NCBI GenBank assembly: GCA_027036775.1
Contig: JALWDS010000001.1
Location: forward strand, 1 to 64,000
DNA: 64,000 nt
Direction: 5' to 3'
Source of the DNA: Archaeoglobaceae archaeon
GTDB lineage: Archaea > Halobacteriota > Archaeoglobi > Archaeoglobales > Archaeoglobaceae
Positions within the stretch are counted from its first letter, which is position 1; every line of letters begins with the position of its first letter. A program made the translations under genes and the position numbers. The notes below the pieces were generated by a model. That model was given only the letters and a program-made list of their open reading frames with translations. It had not been told where the DNA came from and did not search any database. Positions 53,820 through 62,601 of the stretch are shown piece by piece.

Positions 53820-54254
53820 TCACCTCACCTCAAACTGGTAAAACACCTTAACACCGTCCTCGGAAACTACGAGGAGTCTGTGTGATGAGTTAACGTCACC
53901 GTAAATCTCTCCGCAGTAGAAGTCCGCAGACTTCAAGGGGTAAAGCTTTGTAACGTTCGAAGTGCAGTTTACGATTTCACCGTCAACCAGAATTGAAAAT
54001 TCATCGCATTTCAGAGTTTTCGAGCCCGTGTTTTTAACGATTACCGAGAGTTCGTATGTGTTTGATGTCAGTCCTTTGGCGTAAACATTCACTATCTCGA
54101 ACTTGGACTTCTCCGGGATGTATCTGTAAAACCTGCCCAGCTCCTTCAAATCCGTAACCACGACGTGAAGGAAAACTCCAAAGATCGCCACGACCGTTAT
54201 CAGGATTATCAGAAATCCCGCGACGGTGCTAAACCCCATACAACTCCTCAACAC
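53820..54254 (-). CDS. arlF: Archaellum stator protein ArlF (FlaF)
   Basis: 144 aa. N-terminal helix TVAGFLIILITVVAIFGVFLHVVV in part, then an Ig-like beta domain (ELSVIVKNTGSKTLKCDEFSILVDGEIVNC in pieces) with Cys residues C101 region and C117-like that could form a disulfide. Binds S-layer protein. Its start overlaps arlD/E by 26 bases. Confidence 0.88.
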   Translation of the reverse strand: MLRSCMGFSTVAGFLIILITVVAIFGVFLHVVVTDLKELGRFYRYIPEKSKFEIVNVYAKGLTSNTYELSVIVKNTGSKTLKCDEFSILVDGEIVNCTSNVTKLYPLKSADFYCGEIYGDVNSSHRLLVVSEDGVKVFYQFEVR

Positions 54255-54915
54255 CTTTTTTAATTCTCTGAATTGTCCTCTCCACGAGTGTTATTGCGTC
54301 TCTATCGAACTTGCCCGTTCTAAGGGCCTCTATGAACATCAGGGAGGTCATGTGATCCCTAACGCTCATGAAACCTACAGGTCTCCAATCGGAGTTCTCG
54401 TGATAGAGCTTGATTCCTCTGGCGTATCTCAAGATCGTAAGCATAACCTCCTCGCTTATCCAACCCACATCAACGTAGTAGTCCAAAACGTCTTCAAGTC
54501 CGTCGTATCCCACCCTTTCGATCATGAACTCTATCCACCTCAGGAGAATCATTATTCTCTCGGCGTCGTTCGGAATTCTGTTCAGCCTCACGGTAGGGGT
54601 TTCGACGACCTTTGGACTCTCAAACGTTTTATCTTCCTCTACCACATCTATCGTTTCAGCACTCCTCTCCCTTGCAAGGCCGTTTATGAATTTCTCGATT
54701 TCTTCGAGCTTTTTCATGAGATTTGATGTCGTTGAAAGCTCCTTTTGAATTCTCTCAACGATTTCGTCAAGCTTCTCTTCGGAAATATCCTTCCCCTTCA
54801 GCCTCTCGTAGAGTTCGTCCAAGATTATGCCGGGCAACTTTCCCCTGTATCTCTCCAGCTTCTCCCTCAATTCGTCTTTGACCTTTATGACGTTCCTTAT
54901 GTCCATCCGAATCAT
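54229..54915 (-). CDS. arlD: Archaellum cytoplasmic ring protein ArlD/E (FlaD/E)
   Basis: 228 aa. N-terminal helical and coiled-coil part (about 1-95) and the conserved FlaD/E domain: RMPND-like RIPNDAERIMILLRWIEFMIERVGYDGLEDVLDYYVDVGWISEEV in pieces, RPVGFMSVRDHMTSLMFIEAL. Couples the motor to chemotaxis signalling. Whether D or E cannot be told; archaeoglobi seem to use one. ATG overlaps arlC stop. Confidence 0.87.
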   Translation of the reverse strand: MIRMDIRNVIKVKDELREKLERYRGKLPGIILDELYERLKGKDISEEKLDEIVERIQKELSTTSNLMKKLEEIEKFINGLARERSAETIDVVEEDKTFESPKVVETPTVRLNRIPNDAERIMILLRWIEFMIERVGYDGLEDVLDYYVDVGWISEEVMLTILRYARGIKLYHENSDWRPVGFMSVRDHMTSLMFIEALRTGKFDRDAITLVERTIQRIKKGVEELYGV

Positions 54916-55319
54916 CCTCCGTAGAGGACTTCATCTATTATCCTGTCCAAGTCCAATCCCATGAGGAGCAGGATGTCCCTCTTCAGCATCTCTATCTTTT
55001 TATAAATGGAGTTGTCAGAATTTACGAAGGGGTTGACCTTTGCCGAAACGACCTCGTAGAGAACCATGACGTCCTTCAGCGTGTCGTCCATCTTCTTCAA
55101 CTGCTCCTTTAAGCCGTCCATCTCCCTCTTCAATCCGTTTATCGAAACTTCAAGCCTTGCGGTTTTGTTTTCGAGATCGTTTATCCTCTCCGTCAGCTTC
55201 TCCATCTCGTTACCTTCATTCACTTCCTCTACCTTCTCCTCTTCAACCTCCTTTTCAACCTCCTTCTCCAACTCCTCCTCTATCACCTCCCCCTCCTTCT
55301 TCTTAAAGACCTTGAGCAT
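54912..55319 (-). CDS. arlC: Archaellum cytoplasmic ring protein ArlC (FlaC)
   Basis: 135 aa. Highly acidic, Glu/Lys-rich N-terminus (EEELEKEVEKEVEEEKVEEV), a coiled coil (LTERINDLENKTARLEVSINGL, MDGLKEQLKKMDDTL) and NPFVNSDN, a short motif typical of the FlaC domain, followed by LMGLDLDRIIDEVLYGG. Confidence 0.85.
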   Translation of the reverse strand: MLKVFKKKEGEVIEEELEKEVEKEVEEEKVEEVNEGNEMEKLTERINDLENKTARLEVSINGLKREMDGLKEQLKKMDDTLKDVMVLYEVVSAKVNPFVNSDNSIYKKIEMLKRDILLLMGLDLDRIIDEVLYGG

Positions 55320-55321
55320 GA

Positions 55322-55381
55322 TACGTCACCTCTCAAAAATTAAATTAAAAAATAAAATTAAAAAATTAAAATAAAAATTAA
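55322..55381 (-). terminator. T-rich terminator after archaellin gene
   Basis: On the minus strand, just after the arlB stop, are repeated T runs (AATTTTTATTTTAATTTTTT and more) with no stable hairpin, matching archaeal intrinsic terminators. A partial stop here would make archaellin mRNA more abundant than that of the downstream motor genes. Confidence 0.6.
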
Positions 55382-55383
55382 GG

Positions 55384-56046
55384 TTACTGGAGCTCGATGA
55401 CGTTGACGGTGTAAGCTGGTGGTGTCGTGAAGTCAATCACACCCGGTGCACCGTGCTCTGGTCTAACCTCTCCGTAAACGTGAACTCTCGGCTTGAATCC
55501 CTGACCGAAGGTCTTATCGACGCTTATCGTCAGAATAACCTTGTCTCCCTTGTTCAACACCGGATAGTTCTTAATTACTGAGTTGTCCTCATCCTCAAGG
55601 ACGATTATGCCGAACTTGTTCGCCTTCACGTTGTTCCAGAAAGTAGTGTTCGTGAAGGTGTTGTTTACACCGTTCCTCGCATCCCACCACGATTCGTTGT
55701 CGTAGGTGAGCATGGTCTCGTTTTGACCGTCGGACAGCGTTATCACGACCTTACTCAAGTCTATGTCCTGTCCACCGGTGTTTGGTTCTATGTATATGGC
55801 CAACCTCGTTATGTTGCTGTCGTCAGCTCTCGGATTTGGAACGTATCCTGCAACCTTCATGACCTTGATACCGCTCGCAACCTCCTGAGTCGTTTCCCTA
55901 CCTGTTGAGGTTGCCTTTTGCTGTAGGAATCCAACGGTTTGGATCAACACCGCCGCACTCACCGCAGCCACCAGCACTATCGCTATGAACACTATCAGTA
56001 TCTCAATGCCTATCGCTCCCCTTCTGTCTTTTCTCCACCTCAACAC
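55384..56046 (-). CDS. arlB: Archaellin ArlB (FlaB), major filament subunit
   Basis: 220 aa from a GTG at 56046, chosen because GGAGGTG lies 7 bases upstream and it gives a 10-residue class III signal peptide ([10 protein letters not shown]) cut before [18 protein letters not shown]. The ATG at 56079 would put the ribosome-binding site inside the gene. The hydrophobic helix is followed by a beta-rich D domain with N-glycosylation sequons (DNSNIT, NQTT-like [15 protein letters not shown]). Only one archaellin gene is visible. Confidence 0.92.
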   Translation of the reverse strand: MLRWRKDRRGAIGIEILIVFIAIVLVAAVSAAVLIQTVGFLQQKATSTGRETTQEVASGIKVMKVAGYVPNPRADDSNITRLAIYIEPNTGGQDIDLSKVVITLSDGQNETMLTYDNESWWDARNGVNNTFTNTTFWNNVKANKFGIIVLEDEDNSVIKNYPVLNKGDKVILTISVDKTFGQGFKPRVHVYGEVRPEHGAPGVIDFTTPPAYTVNVIELQ

Positions 56047-56076
56047 ATCCCACCACCTCCTTATGATTGTTGTAAT

Positions 56077-56092
56077 CATAATAATAAAAGGG
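56077..56092 (-). promoter_or_regulatory. TATA box of archaellum operon
   Basis: Minus strand CCTTTTATTATTATG, about 40 bases before the arlB GTG. Unlike most genes here this transcript would have a short leader of 10-20 bases with a strong ribosome-binding site, which supports the GTG start. Confidence 0.55.
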
Positions 56093-56147
56093 TTCTGCGT
56101 AGGTGTTTGTGTAGGTGCACAACTTCAAAAAGTCAAACGAAACGGCT

Positions 56148-57071
56148 TCAACTACTTTTAGACTTACTTCTCAACTCCTCCAAGAGAGTGCAGGCCTGAC
56201 AAACCCTTTTTGGAGTTGGTTCTCCGCATCTCTCACATCTGTTGAGCTTAATTTGGGGATACATCTGTCTCAAGCAGGGAATCAACTGTTCGAAGCTTCT
56301 CATTATTGAATACTTTCTTCCCGGATACTTCTCCTCGAAATCGTATATGAAGTCTCTAACCGTTGCCCTAACGGGGAAGTGGCTGTATGGACACTCGTTC
56401 ATGTCCATCGGAAGGTTGTGTAACAGTCCGTAAACGACTACATCCTTCTCGTAAACCTCTCTGAAGGGTTTTATCCTCATTACCAACCCCTCCTGAACCC
56501 GCTGAGGTATCAACCTCGCAAGTCTCTCTATGTCCGCCTGAAGGAAGTTTAGGAGAATGGTTTGAACCTCGTCGTCCAAGTTGTGCCCCGTAGCGAGTTT
56601 GGTTGCACCCATCTCCCTTGCGGTTTTGTTGAGCAGATACTTCCTAAAAACCCCGCAGTATGTGCACGGCTTTTTGTCTCCGACCTTTACCATCTCGTCC
56701 AGAGTCATACCGAAGTTCTCCTTAAAAGAAACGATCACGTGCTCGATACCCAGATCTGAAGTTATCTTCTTAGCTATCTTCACCGTTGGAGGCCTGTAGC
56801 CTTCTATACCCTCATCCACAGTTATAGCAAAGATTTCTACGTCTCTCCTCTTTTTTAAAAGCTTGTTTAGAACGTAGGTCAAAGTTACGCTGTCCTTACC
56901 ACCGCTCAAGGCTACGGCGATTCTGTCACCGCTTTCTATCATCTTGAACTTGTTTATGGCGAACTTCACCTTCTTCTCGAAGTATTCTACGAAGTGCTTG
57001 GCACACAGGTGCATGTTTGCATGCCTTATGTAGGTCACCGCCTGCCTTTTACACTTACTGCACGTTATCAC
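56148..57071 (-). CDS. ncsA: tRNA 2-thiolation enzyme (NcsA/TtuA/Ncs6 family)
   Basis: 307 aa. N-terminal zinc motif CSKCKRQAVTYIRHANMHLCAKHF, PP-loop VALSGGKDSVTL (about 52-63), cluster-binding CTYCG and ATGHNLDDEVQTILLN, second Cys CPYSHFPVRA, C-terminal zinc finger CERCGEPTPKRVCQAC. Adds sulfur to U34 or U54 of tRNA. Divergent gene neighbours are unrelated; it lies upstream of arlB on the same strand with a promoter between. Confidence 0.9.
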   Translation of the reverse strand: MITCSKCKRQAVTYIRHANMHLCAKHFVEYFEKKVKFAINKFKMIESGDRIAVALSGGKDSVTLTYVLNKLLKKRRDVEIFAITVDEGIEGYRPPTVKIAKKITSDLGIEHVIVSFKENFGMTLDEMVKVGDKKPCTYCGVFRKYLLNKTAREMGATKLATGHNLDDEVQTILLNFLQADIERLARLIPQRVQEGLVMRIKPFREVYEKDVVVYGLLHNLPMDMNECPYSHFPVRATVRDFIYDFEEKYPGRKYSIMRSFEQLIPCLRQMYPQIKLNRCERCGEPTPKRVCQACTLLEELRSKSKSS

Positions 57072-57164
57072 GAATTTGATGTAGAGTTCGGACGTTAAAA
57101 ATATTAATACAGAAAGATGTCGTCCCTATCAAGAGGTTAACTTTACAGCTTTAGAGATCGTTTT

Positions 57165-57285
57165 TCAGTTGTAGCACCTCGCTCTGGTTAGCATGCGGAA
57201 ATTCTGATGACGCTTGACTTCATTTACACTATTTCGGAAGGTAAACGCTTTTCGGCACATTTTCATCGAGAAGAAAGCGGTATGA
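57165..57285 (-). pseudogene. Decayed DUF5615/PIN-like toxin
   Basis: Directly downstream of the DUF433 gene the minus strand reads SYRFLLDENVPKSVYLPK then stop (57285-57229), and in another frame VNEVKRHQNFRMLTRARCYN then stop (57227-57165). Intact DUF5615 toxins have FLLDENVPKSV near the N-terminus, then EVKR and later ILLTRD, so the pieces are in order with internal sequence lost and a frameshift. Confidence 0.6.
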
Positions 57286-57300
57286 CACGTCTCTCCCTTC

Positions 57301-57501
57301 TTAAAAGTTCGGAAGCCAAGCGTATGCTTCGAGTATTGCTTCCCTGTTTAACTGAGGATATTCTTCGAGAATTTCATCTATGCTCATTCCAGAACCAAGC
57401 ATTTCAAGAACATCTGATACCAAGATTCTCGTTCCCTTAAAGACGAGCTTTCCGTGACAGATTTTCGGATCCATCGTTATCCACTTAAATTTCCCGAGCA
57501 T
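57301..57501 (-). CDS. DUF433 antitoxin
   Basis: 66 aa from the ATG at 57501. WITMDPKICHGKLVFKGTRILVSDVLEMLGSGMSIDEILEEYPQLNREAILEAYAW in parts is the DUF433 pattern (HTH-like antitoxin of VapBC45/DUF5615 pairs). Intact although its toxin is broken. A 200-base gene-poor tract and the toxin remnant follow it. Confidence 0.82.
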   Translation of the reverse strand: MLGKFKWITMDPKICHGKLVFKGTRILVSDVLEMLGSGMSIDEILEEYPQLNREAILEAYAWLPNF

Positions 57502-57567
57502 TACTTTCAAATTTGTAAAGTTGGATAAAAACGTTGCTACCTCTTTAACTGTAAAAAGCCACGCTGT

Positions 57568-58704
57568 TCATTTAAACGCGATCGAAACGCATCTCGACAA
57601 ATCGCCGTAAACAGCTTTTACTCTCCTCAACTTCGGCAGATATGTTAAGGCCTTTCCGGAGTTTGTCATAACGCATTCAAACTTTTCCGTGGCTGGGGAA
57701 ACGACCATACAGGTGTCCCTAAAAACCTTGATCCCCTTTCCCTCCAAAAATCTGATAACGTCGATCGTTTCGTCGTAAACCTTTCTCGAGGTGAAAACCC
57801 AGAACTCCCTCTTCACCCTTCCATCGTAGTTTTTTACAACTTCGTATAGGTTCAAAACCTCCTCCCTCGATAGGTGGGGACATCCCAAGGCAATCAAATC
57901 TGGTTCGCATTCCAAGTCCAAGTCCCTTAAACCGTCTACGACGATTCTCTCCCTCGGAATATCGAAATCCTTCCATTCTGGCGTTTGATCGACGACGTGA
58001 AACATCGCTACGTTTCCAGTTGAAGCCAAACTTGCACCCAAAGCCTTCAATTCGCTCTCTCTCAACCTCCTTTTGAATCTGAAAATCGGAATTCCGTCGA
58101 CAACCTCCCCCACGTAACGTCCCAAGAGGGCTACATCGCAATCGCATTTAACTTCAATCAGAACGTTCGGGGCCCTGTTCTCCTTTACGTGCAAACCGTA
58201 ATAGGGTGTTTTACCCACGACAGCACTCGCCAACGCACTTATCCCGCTCTCCCTATTGGTCATAGCACCCAAAACGGAATTTGCGTAAACGACAGCTGAG
58301 GATTCTGCCCAAGCCAGATGATCCCCCACTCTTGGCCTGTAAACGTAGTAGGGTGTGCAGGTTAAAGTTAACTCCGCACCCATATCCTTAAAAACCTTCA
58401 AAACCTCTCTCTGTCTCCCCACAAATCCCTCGCACAATCCCATCTCCCTCCATTTCTCCAAGTCCATCCCCGCGGGGTTTAAAGTCGTTTTCACGGAAAA
58501 CTTAACCTTTAAACCCTTCAACCACTCCAATCCCTCTTCACCTATGTTTTGGTACGAGATACCAGACACGTGAGCGTGTTTTATCGGAATCAGTTTTTCA
58601 GCACCGAAGATCTCACCCAAAGCTACGAGTATCTCCATGCACTTAGAATAGCCGTCACCCCTCTCCAAAATCCTCTCCTCCTCCCTACTCAGGAACATCT
58701 TCAT
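57568..58704 (-). CDS. Aconitase X catalytic subunit (phosphomevalonate dehydratase large subunit)
   Basis: 378 aa. AcnX family (DUF521): KHAHVSGISYQNIGEEGLEWL, KTTLNPAGMDLEKW, CTPYYVYRPRVGDHLAWAESSAVVYANSVLGAMTNRE in pieces, LIALGCPHLSREEV, and TNSGKALTYLP. In most archaea this enzyme forms trans-anhydromevalonate phosphate in the modified mevalonate pathway for lipid isoprenoids. The small swivel subunit is not in the window. Cys residues for the Fe-S cluster are in VFRDTCMVV, GCPH and LTCTPY. Overlaps DUF5371 by 20 bases. Confidence 0.88.
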   Translation of the reverse strand: MKMFLSREEERILERGDGYSKCMEILVALGEIFGAEKLIPIKHAHVSGISYQNIGEEGLEWLKGLKVKFSVKTTLNPAGMDLEKWREMGLCEGFVGRQREVLKVFKDMGAELTLTCTPYYVYRPRVGDHLAWAESSAVVYANSVLGAMTNRESGISALASAVVGKTPYYGLHVKENRAPNVLIEVKCDCDVALLGRYVGEVVDGIPIFRFKRRLRESELKALGASLASTGNVAMFHVVDQTPEWKDFDIPRERIVVDGLRDLDLECEPDLIALGCPHLSREEVLNLYEVVKNYDGRVKREFWVFTSRKVYDETIDVIRFLEGKGIKVFRDTCMVVSPATEKFECVMTNSGKALTYLPKLRRVKAVYGDLSRCVSIAFK

Positions 58705-58909
58705 CGATGAAGTCCTTAAGATATAACGGTTTTCTTCCCCTAATTTTGCTAACCTTCAAGGTCGTTCTGATTTTCTTAGCGTATGGACAACCGATGTAGT
58801 GGTAAACCGCCTCGCTCAGAGCGTCTTTAATGGTATTCTTACCGCTCCTCCTTTTTAACTCCTCGACAATTTCAAGGGGTAGGGGGACTTGAACAATCCT
58901 CAACTTCAC
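58685..58909 (-). CDS. DUF5371-like small protein
   Basis: 74 aa. RIVQVPLPLEIVEELKRRSGKNTIKDALSEAVYHYIGCPYA in parts has a ribbon-helix-helix-like feel and resembles archaeal DUF5371 (match from memory). Overlaps both neighbours (YkgJ by 4 bases, AcnX by 20), so all three are cotranscribed. Confidence 0.65.
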   Translation of the reverse strand: MKLRIVQVPLPLEIVEELKRRSGKNTIKDALSEAVYHYIGCPYAKKIRTTLKVSKIRGRKPLYLKDFIDEDVPE

Positions 58910-59376
58910 GTGTCAACTTGACTTTTAAACGTTAATAATTTTCTGTTGCAGGTTATACTTTCGATGTCCCTCCTCTCGCCCAGATGAATCTGAATGGCCT
59001 CGATTATCATCCTCTTCAAGCTCTCGCTCGGCCTACCTAAAACTACGTTCGGGCAGAATGTATCGACGTAAACGTAAAACCTCTCACCACCGTATTCGAA
59101 GATCGCCCTTTCGTCACCCTTCCTCCTAATTTTGAATGGGTATAGCTTACATGCGATGGGTTTCAGCTCGCCTTGAAGAATGCAGAGCCTTCCGATCTGA
59201 AAGGGGCAGTTCTTACCGATCTTCCTGATGTAGAATCTACCGTATCTCTCCTCAACGAAACCAGTCCACTTCAACTTTAGATATTCGTGAGCCCTTAAGG
59301 GGACTACGTATTCTTTGCAACACCTCCCACAAGCGTTACAGTGCCAGCTGTGAACCCTACTCCAGGGCACGTCCAT
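58906..59376 (-). CDS. YkgJ family cysteine-cluster protein
   Basis: 156 aa. CNACGRCCKEYV (residues 13-22) and NCPFQIGRLCILQGELKPIACKLYPFKI in parts define the family, thought to bind zinc or an Fe-S cluster. The function is unknown. First gene of a set with DUF5371 and aconitase X. Confidence 0.85.
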   Translation of the reverse strand: MDVPWSRVHSWHCNACGRCCKEYVVPLRAHEYLKLKWTGFVEERYGRFYIRKIGKNCPFQIGRLCILQGELKPIACKLYPFKIRRKGDERAIFEYGGERFYVYVDTFCPNVVLGRPSESLKRMIIEAIQIHLGERRDIESITCNRKLLTFKSQVDT

Positions 59377-59414
59377 GAAAAATATTATTCAAAATTGGAA
59401 TAAAATGCTTTCGA

Positions 59415-59858
59415 TCAGAAAACCTCGTCGAAGGCCACAAACTCCTCTGGCAACTCATCCGAGCTTCCGGCCTCTTCCAAAACCTTATCCTCAACGTATA
59501 TGGGGCAACCTATCCTCACCGCTATAGCTATGCTATCGCTCGGCCTCGCATCCACCTCTATCTCGTGATCGTTTTGCCTCAAAATTATCCTCGCGTAAAA
59601 CGTGTTGTCGATCAGATCGTCTATAACCACCCTCTCAACCCTGGCCTTCAGCTTACCGATTATGTCGACCAACAGATCGTGGGTCATGGGTCTCGGGGGG
59701 ATGACGTTCTTTAGGGCGGAGTTTATTGACATGGCCTCGGCCAATCCGATATAGATGGGTAAATACCTACCGTCCTCGGTTCTCAAAACCACGACTGGAG
59801 ACACTCCCAAAAGACTCCTAACCGCAAAAACACCGTAAACTTCAGCCACTAACTCCAT
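59415..59858 (-). CDS. Bifunctional nuclease domain protein (BFN/DUF151)
   Basis: 147 aa. VVLRTEDGRYLPIYIGLAEAMSINSAL, PRPMTHDLLVDIIGKLKARVERVVIDDL and the diagnostic ARPSDSIAIAVRIGCPIYVEDKVLEEAG. A thermophilic homologue has RNase/DNase activity; the role in archaea is unproven. Divergent from the homocysteine synthesis gene. Confidence 0.9.
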   Translation of the reverse strand: MELVAEVYGVFAVRSLLGVSPVVVLRTEDGRYLPIYIGLAEAMSINSALKNVIPPRPMTHDLLVDIIGKLKARVERVVIDDLIDNTFYARIILRQNDHEIEVDARPSDSIAIAVRIGCPIYVEDKVLEEAGSSDELPEEFVAFDEVF

Positions 59859-59911
59859 CGTAACTTGATACGTCGCAACTTATTAATTCTTTATGCTCGT
59901 CACAACCGATC

Positions 59912-61387
59912 ATGAAAAGATCGATCGAAGAGATAAACGAGAAGATAAAGAGGGGAGACGTTTGCGTCGTAACCGCGGAGGAGATGAAGGAGATAGTCGA
60001 AGAGTTGGGACCTAAAGGAGCTTTTAAGGAGGTGGATGTGGTCACGACTGGAACCTTCGGAGCGATGTGTTCGTCCGGTGCCTTTTTCAACTTCGGTCAT
60101 TCCGATCCCCCCATAAAGATGAGGAGGGTTTGGTTGAACGACGTTGAGGCTTACACGGGAATAGCTGCGGTTGACGCTTATCTTGGTGCAACGCAGTTGT
60201 CCGAAAGTAGAGACGATTACGGAGGTGCCCACGTGATAGAGGAGTTGGTGAGCGGAAAGGAGGTCGAGCTTAAAGCTGTGGGATATCCGACTGACTGCTA
60301 TCCGAGGAAGTCGATAGTCACCGAAATCTCGCTCGAAGACCTAAATCAGGCGGTAATGGTCAATCCGAGGAACGCTTATCAGAGATACAAAGCTGCGACG
60401 AACTCGTCCGACAGAATTCTGAGGACATACATGGGAACCCTCCTACCAAACTTCGGAAACGTGACCTTTGCAGGTTGCGGAGAGATATCCCCTTTGAACA
60501 ACGATCCGGAATACAGGACGATAGGAATAGGGACGAGGATCTTTCTATGCGGTGCGAAGGGATACGTGATTGGAGAGGGAACTCAACATTCCCCGCCATT
60601 CGGAACGCTCATGGTTAAGGGAGACCTCAAGGAGATGAAAGCGGAATACATGAAAGCGATAGTCATGCCCGGTTACGGGGTTTCTCTTTGCGTTGGGATA
60701 GGCGTTCCAATTCCGATACTGGACGAGGAAATGGCGAGGTTCACTGGAGTTAGGGATGAGGAGATATTCACAGAAATAATAGACTTCGGTGTTCCGAGGA
60801 GGGACAAGCCAGTCGTCAAAAGGGTCAGCTACGCGGAGTTGAAGAGCGGTAGAGTTGAGATAAACGGGGAAGAAGTTAGGGTTTCACCCCTATCGAGCTA
60901 CTACATGGCGAGGAAGATCATGGAGGATTTGAAAAAACTGATAGAGAACGGGGAATTTCTCCTCACGAGTCCGGTTGAGAGGATTCCCACCAAGTCGACT
61001 CTAAAGCCGATGAGACAGAGAGAAATTAAGGTAGTCAGGAGCGTTATGACCAAAGCCATAACGGTCACACCAGAAACGAGCGTTGAGGAGGTCGCAAGGA
61101 TAATAATTCAGAGGAACGTCAACCACCTCCCAGTTGTCGAGGATGGAAGGTTGGTGGGTATAGTTACGTCTTGGGACGTCGCAAAGGCCGTGGCTATGGG
61201 AAAGTTGGGCAAAGTTAAGGACATAATGACGAGAAACGTTATTACCGCATCTCCAGACGAACCCATAGACATAGCTGCGAGGAAGATGGAGAGATACAAC
61301 ATCTCCGCCTTGCCAGTTGTGGATTCCAAGAGGAGGGTTTTGGGTTTGGTTACGAGCGAGGATTTAAGCAAGCTACTTGCGAGGTGA
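59912..61387 (+). CDS. Homocysteine biosynthesis protein (DUF39) with CBS pair
   Basis: 491 aa. The DUF39 domain (about 1-365) has VTTGTFGAMCSSGAFFNFGHSDPPIKM, TQLSESRDDYGGAHVIEELV, CGAKGYVIGEGTQHSP and GVGVPIPI-like motifs; it is homologous to methanogen MA1821, needed with a partner to make homocysteine from aspartate semialdehyde and sulfide. The C-terminus (about 370-491) holds two CBS motifs (VMTKAITVTPETSVEEVARI; IMTRNVITASPDEPIDIAARK), a likely nucleotide sensor. Followed after 4 bases by its ferredoxin-type partner. Confidence 0.9.
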   Translation: MKRSIEEINEKIKRGDVCVVTAEEMKEIVEELGPKGAFKEVDVVTTGTFGAMCSSGAFFNFGHSDPPIKMRRVWLNDVEAYTGIAAVDAYLGATQLSESRDDYGGAHVIEELVSGKEVELKAVGYPTDCYPRKSIVTEISLEDLNQAVMVNPRNAYQRYKAATNSSDRILRTYMGTLLPNFGNVTFAGCGEISPLNNDPEYRTIGIGTRIFLCGAKGYVIGEGTQHSPPFGTLMVKGDLKEMKAEYMKAIVMPGYGVSLCVGIGVPIPILDEEMARFTGVRDEEIFTEIIDFGVPRRDKPVVKRVSYAELKSGRVEINGEEVRVSPLSSYYMARKIMEDLKKLIENGEFLLTSPVERIPTKSTLKPMRQREIKVVRSVMTKAITVTPETSVEEVARIIIQRNVNHLPVVEDGRLVGIVTSWDVAKAVAMGKLGKVKDIMTRNVITASPDEPIDIAARKMERYNISALPVVDSKRRVLGLVTSEDLSKLLAR

Positions 61388-61391
61388 AAGG

Positions 61392-61778
61392 ATGTTGCTG
61401 AGGTTGAGGTTCGACGCCAAAACAATAAGGAAACCAGTTATATCGATTGCGACCCTCGAAACGAACGCCCTGATAAACATACTGAGGGCAAACGTTGATG
61501 CGAGAAGGGGGGAGATGATAGTGGAGGTAGAGGACGAAAAGGTCAGGGAGGTAGAGGAGGTTCTGAAGAGATACGGAGTTGAGATAGAGGAGTTGGGCGA
61601 GGGAGTAGTCAAGGATGAGGGTAAGTGCATTCACTGCGGACTCTGCATAAGCGTTTGCCCGGTTGAGGCCTTCAAATTCGACGAGAACTTCAGAGTGGTT
61701 TTAGATGCGAAGAGGTGCATTCACTGCGGATTCTGCGTTCGAGTGTGCGTAACGAAAGCGTTAACCCTCTACACCTGA
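61392..61778 (+). CDS. NIL-domain ferredoxin, homocysteine synthesis partner
   Basis: 128 aa from the ATG at 61392, with AGGTGAAAGG upstream. N-terminal NIL domain (ISIATLETNALINILRANVDARRGEMIVEVED in parts), then two clusters CIHCGLCISVCPVEAF and CIHCGFCVRVCVTKAL. Homologue of MA1822, the electron carrier of the sulfide-to-homocysteine step. Overlaps the convergent EamA gene by 18 bases. Confidence 0.9.
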   Translation: MLLRLRFDAKTIRKPVISIATLETNALINILRANVDARRGEMIVEVEDEKVREVEEVLKRYGVEIEELGEGVVKDEGKCIHCGLCISVCPVEAFKFDENFRVVLDAKRCIHCGFCVRVCVTKALTLYT

Positions 61779-62576
61779 TTTCAAAGCTAAGACAACGCTC
61801 GAAAGTATTAAAATGGCTCCAAAAAACTGCTTAAACGTTAGCAACTCGTTGAAAAAGATGTAACCGTAAATACCAGCGGATACTGGCTCTACCAAAGCTA
61901 TTATCGGGGCGTTCTCCTTTTTGCAGAACTTTATCCCGTAGTTCAACAGAACGAAGGGAATTGCTGTGGGTATCAAACCCAAACCCAAGAGCCAAGGTAG
62001 ATTTTGCATCACCGTTTGAAGGTTCAGGTTAAAAACTACGGGCATTAAAATGAGAGTCGAAATCAGTAGGGTTGCGAACGTTATCTCGATAGAAGATGCA
62101 AGCTCCCTCGCCTCTTTAGCCAAGAGGAAGTAGCCGGCGTAACTCAATCCCGAGAGAACTCCGAATACTATTCCGAAGTTTAAGGTGCAGTATGGAGACA
62201 AAAGAAAGAACAAACCCAAGAGGGCAAATATTAGAGAGAGTATCGACAGCCTTTCTACTTCCTCTCCCCTCAAAAGCATGAATACTATGACGTATATTGG
62301 AGCCATGTAGAGCAGTAGAGCGGAAACTGCAATCTCTATGAGCTGTATGGACGCTATGTAGAAGAATATCGTCACCAAACTCACCAAGGCCACTGCCAGA
62401 ACCTTAGAGTTTTTGAAGACCTCGAACCTAACGAACCTCGAAAGGGGTAGGAGATAAATCAAACCGAAGGAAAGTCTGAAGAAGGTTATCGCCAAGGGGC
62501 TTAGGTTCAAATTTCTGACGAAGATGGCAAGAGATCCCATCAAAATTGCGGACAGAGCTATGGTTAAACACCTCAT
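61761..62576 (-). CDS. EamA/DMT family transporter
   Basis: 271 aa, ten hydrophobic helices in two EamA repeats (first LAIFVRNLNLSPLAITFFRLSFGLIYLLPLSRF in parts; second LAKEARELASSIEITFATLLIS and PIIALVEPVSAGIYGYIFFNELL). The substrate is unknown; family members export amino acids or metabolites. A TATA-like AAATTTTTTATATTTTATG lies just before the ATG. Confidence 0.9.
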   Translation of the reverse strand: MRCLTIALSAILMGSLAIFVRNLNLSPLAITFFRLSFGLIYLLPLSRFVRFEVFKNSKVLAVALVSLVTIFFYIASIQLIEIAVSALLLYMAPIYVIVFMLLRGEEVERLSILSLIFALLGLFFLLSPYCTLNFGIVFGVLSGLSYAGYFLLAKEARELASSIEITFATLLISTLILMPVVFNLNLQTVMQNLPWLLGLGLIPTAIPFVLLNYGIKFCKKENAPIIALVEPVSAGIYGYIFFNELLTFKQFFGAILILSSVVLALKSGVEG

Positions 62577-62601
62577 AAAATATAAAAAATTTAGATTTGA
62601 A

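Noticed and set aside
57207-57440. Plus-strand frame opposite DUF433 and the toxin remnant
   Set aside because: No family resemblance; the minus strand has DUF433 and toxin remnants.
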